Positions 1-12,659 of a stretch of DNA of 64,000 bases are shown here, one piece after another; position 1 is the first letter of the stretch, and every line of letters begins with the position of its first letter. The position numbers and the translations under genes were made by a program. The DNA comes from Prostheceraeus crozeri. Lineage: Eukaryota > Platyhelminthes > Polycladida > Euryleptidae. The notes below the pieces were generated by a model. It had not been told where the DNA came from and ran no database searches. It was given only the letters and a program-made list of their open reading frames with translations. Location: contig CAJQUW010005362.1 in the NCBI GenBank assembly GCA_907163375.1, forward strand, positions 806,001 to 870,000, given 5' to 3'.

Positions 1-2400
1 TGATGACTTTCATATCCTCTCGATCAATACCCAACTCACTGAGAATCTTTTATCTGGATTTAAAAGAAGATCAGCGACTTTTTAAAGATTGCCTTTCAGC
101 CGAAAACACAACTGTCGAGCGAAAAGCTCTTGGCGAACAAAAAAATCTTACATTCTCACCTCGAAATTAATGCTATTATGCAATTATGCATGGCTATTTT
201 ACAAGTGCCTCATTTCAATGAAATACTTAGAAGAAGCATTAAAATACTAAAAACAGAATTTTGGTTCAATTTGAAAGTATCCAATTGTTTCATTTGATTG
301 ATAAATATTAGATGGAGGCTTGTAAGCTACGTGTTTAAATCATCTCGTCCGACCGGCAGAATGATTTTCTGCAGAAAACGAGGATGTGAAAATTGGACTT
401 TCAGAGAATGCAGTACACCCTATCCGTAGCTGCTACGAATCTGTGCGTCTGCCGAGTTCTACCCGGTTCCTGTTCTTATCAGAAAGGATCAACAAAAGTG
501 CACATATACATGTAAATCCAACTGTGTGCAAACTGAAGTTTTGACAGCCCCTTCACTGTGGCCGATGTGTCTGACTAAAATACCTCTTTTTAATTAATGA
601 TGCCTCCCTCTGGAAGAGTGAAACATTTGTTTTCGCCTCTGATTCAGCGTTTATTGCGGTCGTGATGGGGACTGAATCAGAGGCTTCAATAAGTCCCTAA
701 ATAAACAGAAAATTTTCATGGTTCGCTCTGCGACTCATGCTTCATAAAAAGTTTGAAGCGGGAAATGGCAGAGCTAAGTCATTAGCCGTTGAACCTTTTG
801 CGTGGAATCGCTTGATATCATTTTGTATTCTGTATGTGCTTGTGCTTCCGATCGATGATGTATATGAAAATGTATTTACAGACATTGTACGTACATAAAA
901 TTTAATCAAGATTCTGTGCTTGACGAGAAGAAGAAAATATTCTCTTAAACAAAGTATGCTGTGAATCGTGTGGCCCAGAGATGGTCCTGGACTTGCAGTA
1001 GTACTTCTCACTTAATTGCAGAAAACACAGACAAATGTCATTCTACCGAAAACTTCAGTCTACTTCCCATTGAGTTTATATGTGCTTTCTTGGATCTTGT
1101 CTGACAAGAAAGGACACCGGGTGGACTTCAGCAGATGTGTACATCATTCTGCAAAAGTCTCATTTTTTGGTCTGGTGTTAGAGGCCCGACTACATGTCGA
1201 GGGGTCTTGGGTCGGAGCCGCAGCCGTGGTAGCTGGCCGACGGCTCCGAAACCCTGGAAAAAACAAACTAGCATGTTGGCTATTACATGCAGTAGACCTG
1301 CATCTACGTAGATGATGAAATTCCCTTCATTATTGCATGCATTTTGCCCTTCTGGAAATTTCAGTTGACGCATTACACTTCTCGTGACGCATTTGAGGCA
1401 TTTCCAGACTTATGAGAAGCATTGTGCATGAAGGATAAATCACTATGAAATTATGGAATATAATTAGGGGCCTACTTATCGCTAGGTGATCAATATTAGC
1501 ATACGTTAAGGGTTGAGTCTTGATGAAAGGTTGTGAGTGCACAATGGCGCAATAACAGGAGTAATCCTCATTTCGATGATAGTAAACGATTGCGACTGTT
1601 TTCCCGAAGGTTTCCAATCTCGAAAAACATTCGTTCCGAGCAAACTGCCGACACCGTTCATATAAAGAACATCCAAAAGCTAAATTCTTAGTAATACTGG
1701 TCACGTGTTAAGCATCTACACTTAGCCTGCGGTTTCAGAATTTCAGAGAGCCCGAGGAGCTCTAAGATTTTCTATACGATTTGAACGCATTAACAGTATA
1801 CATATATAACATAGTTTGCGTCTCTTCGCCAGTGTGATTGCGCTGTAGCAGGAGTCAACCGCATTGAGACTTTATTATTATCATATATAGTTTATCACAT
1901 TAAAAGTGTCGTGTGAATGTTAAGGAATCGTTAAGTCATGAATACTACTTTGTTTCTTTGGCGACAGTGTCCTATGCAATGTTACAAACACGTTAAACAA
2001 CGTCATTCTGTCGATCTATCGATCTATAGTAGCCCATCTCCTTTTCCATTGTTGTAGCCTGCCTAGCTTATTAGGTATCATTGTTATCGAAATTAGTAGT
2101 TATACGTGGTGAATTTTGGATGATGATATTTACGGCATCAGCAGCAATCAGAAATATTCAGGAGAAAATGTTGAGTGCAATCGTGTTAAGCAATAATTAC
2201 AATAGTTTCGGGCAGTTCGATTCGGCTGTGCCGAACTTAGAAGTAGAAGTAGATGAATTATATTGAGAATGAAAATCATTGACAAAACACTTGATGAATA
2301 CACTTTGGAAACAATGTACGATTGATATATTACATGTACGAGTATAGTATGAAAGAGTACTTAGTCCTATAGGCATATGGTACACTTGGGTACTTGGGTA
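1..2400. other. AT-rich non-coding stretch, no supported gene
   Basis: Open frames here are short, often begin at non-ATG codons, and show no recognisable domain or signal peptide. A locally GC-rich patch near 1190-1260 is the only compositional feature. No RNA gene was recognised. I read it as intergenic or intronic DNA. Confidence 0.5.
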
Positions 2401-2419
2401 TACTTCAATAAAATATCAA

Positions 2420-3170
2420 AAAATAGAAATAAGAAAGGAAAGTTCTACTGAACAAGAATGCCTTCAAATAATGCACATGTATAAGGTACAAACGAATTAA
2501 AACGTCTAGATGTTGCACTGTAGGGTTGAAGATAACGACCGGATCGACATGAGATGTCTGGCATAATGCCGTGGAGAATATGATTCTCGTTCTTCGAAGA
2601 GAGATGGAAGAGTTTGACAGCAGCTTCTTCACGTCGACGCTTGAGTGGTGGAATCTGTAGCTCGAAAGTCTTTCGGCAGCGAACATACCATTTTATGGAT
2701 TCGGTTTTGAAAACAATTCAAACGAGATTCGAGATGGGCAGGCAATTGAATAAAGACACTCGATGCATATTCGAACAAACTTCGGATGAGAGAATGGTTG
2801 ATAGCTGCGAAGGAAGAAGGTGGTACCAGAGGCTTCAGAATTCTCAACCCATACATACGCTGACTTGCGGTCGTAATCTGCTTGGTAATGTGGCTGTCCC
2901 ATCTCAATTGGCTGTTGAGTATAACTCCCAAGATACGCAGTTCATCGACATCCTTGACATTATTCAGTAGTGTAGGCAAACAACTAGGCACTTTACGAAT
3001 GAAGAGGGACTTGCATTTGTCATAGTTCAGAGAGAGTCCGTTTGCCAGTGACCAGCTGTTTATGTTCGCATGTTCTTCAGATACATTGGAACAAACTTGA
3101 GTTTTAAAAATCGGGATGCATAAAGTCACGTCATCAATATACTTGATCATCCAGGTTGAGTGATGAACAG
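2420..3170 (-). pseudogene. CR1/L2-like LINE reverse transcriptase, 5'-truncated fragment
   Basis: The minus strand encodes a fragment of a non-LTR retrotransposon reverse transcriptase. Reading from about 3150 there is the palm catalytic box in the form YIDDV (canonical YADD with Ala replaced by Ile), then the usual downstream thumb sequence including the LRILGVILNSQLRWDSHI stretch and a C-terminal region rich in aromatic and basic residues. The frame runs for 173 codons and then shifts: the continuation near 2600-2690 is in another frame. Endonuclease, ORF1 and the N-terminal half of the RT are missing. This is a dead, 5'-truncated copy; the clade is inferred from the thumb region only. Confidence 0.8.
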
Positions 3171-3746
3171 GTGTTAGAGATGTTTCTTGTTAGTTTCGAC
3201 ACTGTAGCCTACTGGTTCGGTCAAACCTTAAAAATCAAGGTTCGTTGCATCCTTACCAATATTCAGGGAACTGTCGATGAGTTGGCTGTCACTTTTGATA
3301 GCAACCCCATCGATTAGCAGCCTCCGCCAAGAATGGCAGTTTTTAATAGTGCAAAGAATCCTTTCGAACAATCTTTTTTTATCACAATTGAGCAATAGTA
3401 GATCAATTTGCACTTCATCACTTCTTGCTGTACAAGGTGTTCACGCTCATGCTGGTAGATGCAGCATCGGATGAGCTTCATCAATTCGATCATGTTTTGA
3501 TATATATAAGCATATTAATTTATTTGTGATTCGAACTTGCGAAGGAAATAGCCGAATTACTTCATATTCGTCCGCGTTCCAATTGGAGATTGTAGGTGCA
3601 ATGTTGAGTAATGACCATAATATATTGCATATTTTTCAAAATTGTGAAAATGTCATTTACATAATTCATATCAGCTTGCGGCATGTAGGCCTACCGCAGA
3701 ATCATAATCCTATCGAATTCAAAGTGTTTACCTATATCTACTTACC
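3171..3746. other. non-coding spacer
   Basis: This short AT-rich stretch lies between the LINE fragment and the hAT element. No domain-bearing frame is visible. Confidence 0.4.
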
Positions 3747-3754
3747 CTCTATAT

Positions 3755-4720
3755 CAGTGGTTCTTAACCTTTTTGCTCGGATTCCTCCCTAACAGTTGAA
3801 AGTATGTTTAATTCCTCCCTCTAAACTAGTAGGCCACTATTCAAGTTAAAAAACTAAGTCAAAGATAGCAGTAACAAACATTTTCAAATGCAGACTTCAG
3901 GTAGCCTATCACGAAGAATCTAAGTAGGCCTACATGCAAATGGGAAGTGTTACAAGAAATCCAACAAAAAAACTAATGACTGCATTGAGCCTGATACTTG
4001 CCGCACAATTCCTGAATTCGAGGTGTCAAATTCGTGAGTTTTTTACACCAAGACGCGCAGCTATTTTCCGTCTGTTAAAAAAAAATTTCAATCTCAAATC
4101 ACTGCGCACGCTGATGCTGAGTCGATTTCTCTTCCTAGGTATCAAATCTGATACCGCCGAGACACCGAACTCGACCAGGTACGATGTTGGAAAAGGAAGT
4201 AGTAGCGTGTGGGCATTGGCTGATAAAGTTGGGTGCTTTTCAACTGTTTCTTGAGTGAGCCATACCATTTGACCTTAATTTATGAATGGAAATGTGACGC
4301 CTCGCTTCATTAGCTCTCTCTGACCAGAATACTATCTTCTAGTCTATCTTGTCGGTGCAACTGAGCAGGCCACTCACAAAACGTCCAGGTGATGATCTAT
4401 AGCCGCGTAGTTGAATTTTCCCTAATTAAAATAATTCGAATGGAACACTCGTACACAGAGATATATTGGTAGCTTCTAAATCTGTGGTCGCAATAGCTAT
4501 TAAACAGTAGCTGCATAATTAACATCGTGAATATTGGGAAGCGATTAACGAATACTGACGATGATAAGTCACACGTGACGGTGAATCAACAAATCCTGTT
4601 CATCTCAAATACTCCTTCGAACCTCCTTCCTCCCCAAATCCTCCTTATGTACGTCATTCCTCCCCTGGCATGTTGAATTCCTCCCCAGGAAGCCACATGG
4701 CCCCCGGTTAAGAATCACTG
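3755..4720. mobile_element. non-autonomous hAT-type DNA transposon, 966 bp
   Basis: The left end reads CAGTGGTTCTTAACC and the right end is its inverted counterpart GGTTAAGAATCACTG, giving 15-bp terminal inverted repeats with one mismatch. This is the typical hAT/Charlie terminus. Immediately outside are CTCTATAT (3747-3754) and CTTTATAT (4721-4728), an 8-bp target-site duplication with one mismatch, as expected for hAT. The subterminal DNA repeats the word TTCCTCCC near both ends. The longest internal ATG frame (3934-4254, 106 codons) has no zinc finger, RNase H-like or dimerisation motif that I can see, so the element is probably non-autonomous. Confidence 0.85.
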
Positions 4721-4728
4721 CTTTATAT

Positions 4729-7700
4729 ACTTACTTTGATCGAAATCACAATTTTGTAATCTGCAAGTAATGAAATCTTTCATTCCAGAATTGAAAAGCA
4801 GTTTCTGTAAAATTGTCCATGCTGTATCAAAATGCTCAATAACAAATGCCCGCTCACTTTTGCGAGCAGAAGATACAGTATTGCACCATTATCCTTGAGA
4901 ATCAGCGATGACTAATCAATTTCTAGTCCTTCTGTTCATCCATACGTGCAATATTTCCACAGATTGTAGCCTCGCTACCCGTCGCCCTAACGATCCTAAT
5001 TTATACTTTACATTAACTATTCATTTATTCACTCATTCCTATGTGTCAAGTGAACGGAAAACAGGATGTTAAGGTTATCTATTTCATAGTCAATTGTCAA
5101 ACGGTTGGTAATGGCACATAACGTTTGAAAATACCCAAGATCCCACCAGCTGTGGTGTATGAAATATTCATCTTTTCTAACATAATGTAGTTCATCAACA
5201 AGATGATGAGAGTGTTTAATTGTTGCAACGACTTCCATTAAAAATTCAGATATTAATGTCATGTCTTGTTTCTGAGTTCCACCTACATGCTACAACATGC
5301 ATATAAATTATTAATTCAACAAATCATCAATTGAATTACAATAATACTCATAGTGCAAATTGAAGTGTTCTTACTGAGGAATGTCATGAAATAAAGTCCA
5401 TTCGATAGAGTCACCGAGACATAATGATACGTATATAATAATTTGTGGTTGTACAACGAGTATGGCAATCACGGAATGACATTTGTGATCATGATAATCT
5501 TTTTTCGTTCCTGTGGATGCTGGATACTAAATTGCCACAGACACCACGTCACATTGCTTCAAATCCCGATATGGCACAATATTAACAGAACGAAAATAGA
5601 AATTGTATCTATCAAGGATCATCAGTTACAAAAAAGTGTCAAATCTGTTCCGAAAATTGAACACCCTCAATAACTATGTTGTGAATGTAGTCTTTTGGGT
5701 AACTTCTGAAATTTCTGTGGGATTTGATCAGAGTTCATTTTTCCACGTAAGTTTCGAATAGTTTCAATAAAAGAAGCATATTCAATCTTAGGTGAACTTT
5801 GTCGCTTTTGCAGGCTCATTTGGATGACATACCCGCGATTGAATAATCTTAGACCTGTTTATTGCATCGTCAACTGCGACTGCGATAAGGATTTTCGCAT
5901 CGATCAATCAGGACAGTGGCAAAATTTACTATTGATGGTATAAACGTCAAAATATAATTCACAATCACATCTCTACCCATTACAACACACTTTCCACAAT
6001 TCTGCCTTTTTTATTATTATGTTTTAAAGCATCTTGCTCATCTTTGGAAAGTGGATTTGTACTTTTGTCTGTGACTTAAGTAAATGCAAAATCTATTCAG
6101 ATCAGCCACTTATGCTGTATAATAAAGTAATAATGCATTACTTTGTCATTATTTTCAATTTTGACTGCATTCTCAAAGTTTGATTTCTTAATTGATGAAT
6201 ATAATTTTCTGTCTCAACGTTTCATCAATTTATCACATCTTGACTTAAAACAAAAATCCATGTTCTGTTTGTAATAGACTGTTTTTGTCATTACTCAATG
6301 TGGTCAAAGAACAATATGAGACACAATCTTGTTCTTCTGGTAGACATATGTCAGCATCGCATAGTTCATCAATTTCTTCAGCTGTTTGAATTTCACATTT
6401 TCTGATTCCAAGTTGCATATTCGCATTCATAAATTGCATCAGTCCAAAGAAGAGAAATTCAGACGTCACATGTTGTCTCTATCCAAAACATTCTTGCACA
6501 GTTATTTTTGCTGTAAACTTAGCTTATTCTTAGCGTCGGTAATTTCAATATCAATTAAGTCTGCACGGAAACGATCCGTTTTTCACGTTTGCGAGCAGTG
6601 CAATTGCATAATCGAAAATTAGTCTATTTTGGATAAATGTCATTTTGTTTGCATGTGTTACTAAATTGCTGGTCATTAATAAATTTATTCATTTTTGTTA
6701 TGTTCTCTCTGCTTATGTGAGTATTTGCTCACCTTTTTAATACAACACTTTTAAGACGATGTTGAAATACCATTTACCGGTAATTGCGTGAGTGGTTATC
6801 AAGTACAAAAATGCGAGAAGTGATGAAATAATCAATAACCGTAAGTTACAACATATCAAGACATCACTGCTATCAAGTTGCATTTGAATGTCTGTTTAAT
6901 CCCATATCTCTGTTGCCTAGCTATACAGGGTACGGCGTGACTATTATACTATAACACATAGCTATAACAATACTTCACCGATAATAGAGTATAATAATAG
7001 TGCCGTAATATCTGTATCAATGCTGGCTGATGTTGTGATCTACGGGCGCAAAACAAGTCTTAAAAGTGCTTTACATATTTTCTTGAAATTTTGAATTTCG
7101 TGTATGTTTTATATACTATTTAGTATTTAAAACTAGTATGCACGGATTAAATCTTTAGCAAAAACTTTGCTAACGCTTCTGAACGTAAAATATGTGGTGG
7201 AAATTTTTCTTTAGCAGGAAGCCTGAAATGAATACCATGTGTAACTGAAATAAATGTCTATAATAATATGTCGCTAATTGCAGATGTTAATTTCCGTCAA
7301 TAAATTTGAATTTTTCTGTATTGAACTGATTATGTGTTGTCCTCGTTCTTTGCTTGCTTTATATAGTTGTTGTCATTACAAAACTTTTCATTGCAAACTT
7401 ATATTGAAATATATATTTGTAATTTCATAATGTGTCATGAAAAAATGTCATCATAATATAAGTACACATGCATGAATATTTTGACAATTTGCAGGACACT
7501 GTGTGCATGTCTTTTGCTGTGTATATTCTATGTGCAAATTTATGTGCACATCTACATGCATGAATATACATACATTGTACAGTGCATTGCTCACTCACAG
7601 GCGCACAAACTTTGAAAACAGACTGAAAAATTGATTGTTAATACAACTAGAGTATTCTTTCTCTTCAATAGATTAAGATGAATAAATTACATATTATAAC

Positions 7701-9356
7701 AGGTATTTCTTCAAGCGACATGAATCATGTGTTGTCGCTGACTGCATTGTTTGTGTTCACGATATGCTTTCTAAAGCACTTCAATAAAGAGAATCAATGG
7801 TAGATAGCAACGACCGAAATACCTGATTCATGATATTGTTTAACTCCATAGTTTATCAATGATGTCATAGCCAGGTTAATACTACTCGCATCTCATTTAA
7901 TGATGACTAATATACAAATGTAATGCAACGTGATCTAATTGACTATTAATGTGTTCGTTTGTACTTTTATTGGCAAAAAGCATTCAACGACTAAAATGCA
8001 TGCAATCATTGACATAATACCTATGACAATCTTACTTAAACATCCTAAACAGTTATATTTGAAGTTTTTAGTTTAATTATTTGTCAGCAATCTTTAAACT
8101 CAAAAGAAAAGCGAGCTTTGTGACCAATAATCTATTGTATGATTTATATCAAAGAGCATTCGTTAAATGCGATGCATCTCTTATTTGATCTTTCTTGTCC
8201 TTTATTCTTCCTTTTACCTGAGGATGAAGCTGGACATCAACACGTGGCGTCTTTTGAATATACTATGTATTATGCTTATCTTTTTCAATGCAAATTCAAT
8301 CGGAGCGTATATGTTTCTGCCTCAGTACGCACTTTATTCCCTATAAAACTTCTATCAACTTCTTCAGTTCTTTGTGTGCAGCATACAGTTATGGTTTCCG
8401 CTTATCTTGTCTACTGTCCGCGCTGACAAGCCCTAAAAGACCGAAATGATATGTTATTTGCATTATACTTTCATTTTTTAGATGTCTATGAGAAATTAAA
8501 TTAATTCCTCCTTCTTAAATGATGAGATAGCTTAACTTTGAAGTAACTTTAAGTTAATAAATGTAGGCCTATTTTAGTATTTAGGAGATTTCATTAGTAA
8601 AGAGGGATGTAATATAACATACTTTTTTTATTGAAACTTCTATTCACAAGCGCTCACTGTTTGGATTTTAACAAGGACTGTTGTTTGGAAAAGGAATGGG
8701 ACGGGAATGAGACAATGTGCTGAGATCTATTTTCACATGGGAGGACTATGGAAAGACTATGCAACATTTAAACTTAATTTCTGTGTAACGGTTGTTGGAG
8801 GATTATGTTGCACACCACACTTGACTACCCCTGCATATTTCTTGTATTATTATCCACCACTTGAATATAAGAAAAATAGCCATGTTCTAATTTTTGTTCG
8901 GCAATTTGATAGTTTCTTTGATGATCAGTCTGATGGTGACTGCTTTCAGGATTTGCGAAATTCCGATTTGCTCATAATATTGTTTGTTACCAATTATAAT
9001 TATTCTTTGATTATGCGTGGAACTTTTCTATCAATAAAACAACAGCATTCAGCTAAAATCTTAAGACGACAATCAAGAGATAGGGAGCCTACACAGTGAA
9101 AATGCATTAAGCGAGTTCATTCTTGCAATAATTGGCTGGTGGTGACTATGCTAGTACCGGTAGGCTATTATATGTTAGATAGTAGCAGAGATTGGCGATC
9201 CGTAAATTTGGACCGCCAATCAATTGGCTTGTCGATCTTAAATTGATAATGAACTACAATTTAATGTGCGAGCATGTTGTCATATTGAACAACAGCTCCT
9301 CTTTCTACATGGCACTCTAGAGAGCAATGGCTTTTCCCTCCTGGTTCATGAAGAAA
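4729..9356. other. AT-rich non-coding stretch, no supported gene
   Basis: The region consists of low-complexity AT-rich DNA with frames shorter than 131 codons and no domains. The longest ATG frame is at 8707-9099; its translation resembles no family I know and shows no coding signature. I interpret the stretch as intergenic or intronic. Confidence 0.45.
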
Positions 9357-9409
9357 CATTCACAGCCTGCAAGATTGTGCTGTTCCACGCGCACCCGGAG
9401 TGTATAATC

Positions 9410-9747
9410 AGAAAACCAGAGAAAAACTTCCACAGGTACCAATGTATATATTACGTAGCTCTCCTGACGTTTCGCCTAGTCGGCTTGATCACAGGAAGTG
9501 AAAGACGATACAATCGTTCAGCATGGCATGATTCAACACGTGACATTCATCGAACACGTTCAGCATGGAATGATTTAACACCTGACTGACATTGGACAAT
9601 AGAAAAATTACAAAACGTACACTAAAATAGTTTAAGAACTATTATTCCTTTATAACGACTTCCTGTGATCAAGCCGACTAGGCGAAACGTCAGGAGAGCT
9701 ACGTAATATATACATTGGTACCTGTGGAAGTTTTTCTCTGGTTTTCT
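9410..9747. repeat. perfect 90-bp inverted repeat with 158-bp spacer
   Basis: Bases 9410-9499 and 9658-9747 are exact reverse complements over 90 bp, separated by 158 bp. The arms are free of the AT-rich drift of the surroundings, which suggests a recent origin or gene conversion. The 12-mer CATTCACAGCCT occurs just left (9357-9368) and directly after the right arm (9748-9759), so 9369-9747 is bounded by a direct repeat that could be a target-site duplication. The transcript would fold into a long hairpin. The family is not recognised; a foldback-type DNA element is one possibility. Confidence 0.9.
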
Positions 9748-9777
9748 CATTCACAGCCTCTTCATCAAAAAGTTGTC

Positions 9778-10062
9778 TCAGTTCAGAAGAGGATTTCTAC
9801 TAAAGTGTAGCAAAATGGGCTCGATTGTTCGATCATAACAGAGAAAGTACTCCGCGACATCGAAGGAAGCTATTTTCAACTCCGTGCCATTCCTGTCTAC
9901 ATGACTCGAATTCTCACACGGAATACCATTGAAGACATCGTTCCACTCGAGCAGAGACGCTTGCAAACTTACCAGTTTACTTGTCCTTGAGGACCAAAGT
10001 ACACCGGTAAGAGTGAATATTCCTACAGTAAGAAAGAAGGAACACCACAGAATTAGATTCAT
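9778..10062 (-). CDS. possible 94-aa secreted or type II membrane protein (first exon?)
   Basis: An ATG frame of 94 codons starts with a strongly hydrophobic N-terminus (residues 2-22, MNLILWCSFFLTVGIFTLTG) that would serve as a signal peptide or signal anchor. It is followed by a polar segment with two Cys and two possible N-glycosylation sites (Asn-Ser-Ser and Asn-Gly-Thr). That layout is usual for the N-terminal exon of Golgi type II enzymes or for a small secreted protein, but no catalytic domain is visible. It ends beside the 90-bp inverted repeat and just outside the 10.1-12.5 kb repeat cluster. It could also be a chance frame; no family match is claimed. Confidence 0.3.
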   Translation of the reverse strand: MNLILWCSFFLTVGIFTLTGVLWSSRTSKLVSLQASLLEWNDVFNGIPCENSSHVDRNGTELKIASFDVAEYFLCYDRTIEPILLHFSRNPLLN

Positions 10063-10076
10063 CTTTTTAGATAATC

Positions 10077-12493
10077 AACACCCCGAATTCCAAAAATGAT
10101 AGGAAATAGGAGAAGATATCACCAAAACATCAAAAGTTGAGGCTAACATTAATGCTAACTTCACTGGGCATCTAAAACAATTTGCTCGCCATTTAGAATA
10201 ATGTAGCATTAACAAATAGCCAATTTCCGAATTTGCTCGCATGTTTTACAATTCCTACCTTTCAAATACATAGAACATACAGTGCATTTTCGGCTCGACA
10301 TCAACCGAGAATCAATGATAAAGTTATATACATGACGACTACGTGCATAACTACTCAGAATAGCTCAGAAACTCAGAAAACATCATGCATTTATTGAAAA
10401 GTTAATGCTAGCTTCATGGGACATCAAAATCAATTGCATTTATCAAAATACTTAGATCGTTATTCTGATTTGTTGTAGATCCGTCAGGTAATCCAAAAAG
10501 TGCGAGCAAACTCGGGACTGACTCATTTGACAATCCTGAGTCGTTTGTCTGAGCCAGCAAATTGATTATAATGTCCTATGAAGGTTGCATATACTTTATG
10601 ATTGATTCTCGGTTGGTTTCGAGCCGAAAATGCATGTTCTATGTATTTGAAACGTAGGAGGAACTGTAAAACATGCGAGTAATTCCGAAATGAGCTATTT
10701 GTTAATGCTACATCATTCGAAATGGCGAGCAAATTAATTTAACCCGTTGTTTACCTTAGTCGACTATGGTCGTCCATACATTATTCTGCCAGAGCGTGGT
10801 TAAATAATGTTTTTCGAAATCAATGAAAATGCTTGTCATCAATAACTCATCTGAAACATATAAGCCATCATGATCAGATGAAGTCCCACTTCTTAATTTT
10901 TCATTAATTGTTAATTATATAACACTATAATTTAGTTAATTATAGTGGCGATATTGAATCTGCGCGATTATCTCGAAACTTAAGGAATCCATTCATTTGA
11001 TTTATGTTATGTGATGTTAATAGCAAACAGTTTATATATCAATCGGTTACTTGAGAAAGACAAATAAATTAGTACCAGAAATCATTGAATAAACTTGATG
11101 TCGAATAATCATTTTTTGACACAATTCATGAAAATTGGGATTGCTCTCCTTACATGTGAAAATCACTTCCTATAAGTATCTGATATTCACTGTGATGAAA
11201 ACTTATCTTTGCAACCTGAGGCGACTGAAATACCTCACTGCATCAAGTCGACTACAATCGACCCAGGGAGGTTTGCGGTGAAATTCAAACCGAAAAGAAT
11301 TTCACATATTGCGAAATTACCTAGACGATGAGTCTGACAGGTTGGATTGCTCGCTATGATGCGTAGCACACTCTCTTATCATCAGTGAAGTGCTTCACAT
11401 GTAATTTGTCAATTCTCATTCAAGAAGCACTTTTGCAATGATTGAAATAACATTGCTACTGACTAGACATAAGATAATCTGAATTGCACGTCAAGATACT
11501 CAACAAACTGCCTTGTCATTTTTAGATTGATTCTGTCGGAAATGTATTAGATTCTCTTGATCTGAATACTTTTAGATAGCACATCATATTCATTGTATGA
11601 CACATTTTGCTATATTCTTTTCAGCGAATTTCAAATTTATCATCAAAATTATCCGCTTCTTAGTGAAAAGGCTTTCATAATAGGCATACTCGAAGGTATG
11701 CTACCCAAGATTCATTACATGCCATAGCACTACAGCGGCTCTCACTTTGCTGCTTTGAAAAGAAAGTACACCTAGGAGAAAGATAACCTCCGACGAAATC
11801 TAAAATCATGAGTGCTCTGTTCGATTGATTGAAATGGCAGATTTGGCACTGATGACCCAACATGACATTCCAACGTTCTTTCTACGACGCATTGTATACG
11901 ACGAAGAAAATGAAGATGATGAAATCTCAGAAGAAGTGACGGTTGCTCAATTATACCTATTGCTGTCCAATCAAACAAATTCCCAGGCAGCCCAGTCGTC
12001 GGCAACGTCTACTCAACACATTACATGCTGGCATTCATCAGCTGACAACCATTTCCTTGTTTTAGCAATTGGCAACCAACAAAGAAAATGTGAACTTTAT
12101 AGGAAGCATTTACGTCGGCAAGGCTACTCTTTCGAATGCCGACTTGTACTTTGAATATTTTTCAACTTTTAATCAGCAATAGATTCTAATGATCGGTAAT
12201 CTTCTATATTTTCAGTCGTGTGTCAATTTTAATGTGTATCTACATGGGTCGACTACAGTCGACAAATTTTAATTTTTAATAAATGGAGTCATATTATAAA
12301 AATCGAATTTCTGTACACCCTTCAAAGATGGAGAAGGTGATTTGATAAGAATTTCGAAAATCAATGAATAAAAAATCTGGGAAATAGCGGGTAATTTAAA
12401 TGCTCTGTAAGTTAGTATTAATGTCAGCACTAACTTTTGATGTTTTAGTGATATTTTCTCTTATTTCTTGTAACTTTTGAAATTCGGGGTGTT
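10077..12493. repeat. nested imperfect inverted repeats bounding a 2.4-kb segment
   Basis: An outer pair of arms (10077-10160 and 12410-12493) and an inner pair (about 10179-10330 and 10588-10735) are inverted and clearly related by eye, with scattered mismatches and small indels. A shared word, TAATGCTAACTTCA or close variants, also recurs in direct orientation near 10150, 10405 and 12580. The outer arms keep a common reading frame (HPEFQK, then ITKTSK) on opposite strands, so the repeats may descend from coding DNA of an unidentified transposon. No transposase is recognisable in between. Confidence 0.6.
11834..12154 (+). CDS. hypothetical 106-aa protein inside the inverted-repeat segment
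   Basis: The ATG frame has an acidic run (residues about 24-37, DEENEDDEISEE) followed by a more hydrophobic LYLLLS segment and a basic C-terminus. I do not recognise a family. It is the longest sense frame in the 2.4-kb segment bounded by inverted repeats, so it may be a remnant of a transposon protein. It could equally be an exon or a chance frame. Confidence 0.2.
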   Translation: MADLALMTQHDIPTFFLRRIVYDEENEDDEISEEVTVAQLYLLLSNQTNSQAAQSSATSTQHITCWHSSADNHFLVLAIGNQQRKCELYRKHLRRQGYSFECRLVL

Positions 12494-12659
12494 CATGAGG
12501 AAATTCCTGATTGGAGAATGTACGTGTACATATATGTGAATTTTGAGATGCGAGCAGATTATCTGAAAAAGTTAATGGTGGAGCTAATGCTAACTTCATC
12601 GCCTTCCTAATTATCTGAAGGCCACAGAGAAATTGCCAAATCACCAATTCAGTAGAAAA

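Noticed and set aside
1330..1704. 124-codon minus-strand frame
   Set aside because: No recognisable motif; the frame is not long enough to stand out in 64 kb of sequence.
8707..9099. 130-codon ATG frame
   Set aside because: No domain or signal, aromatic-rich composition expected of AT-rich random DNA, and no supporting splice or promoter context.
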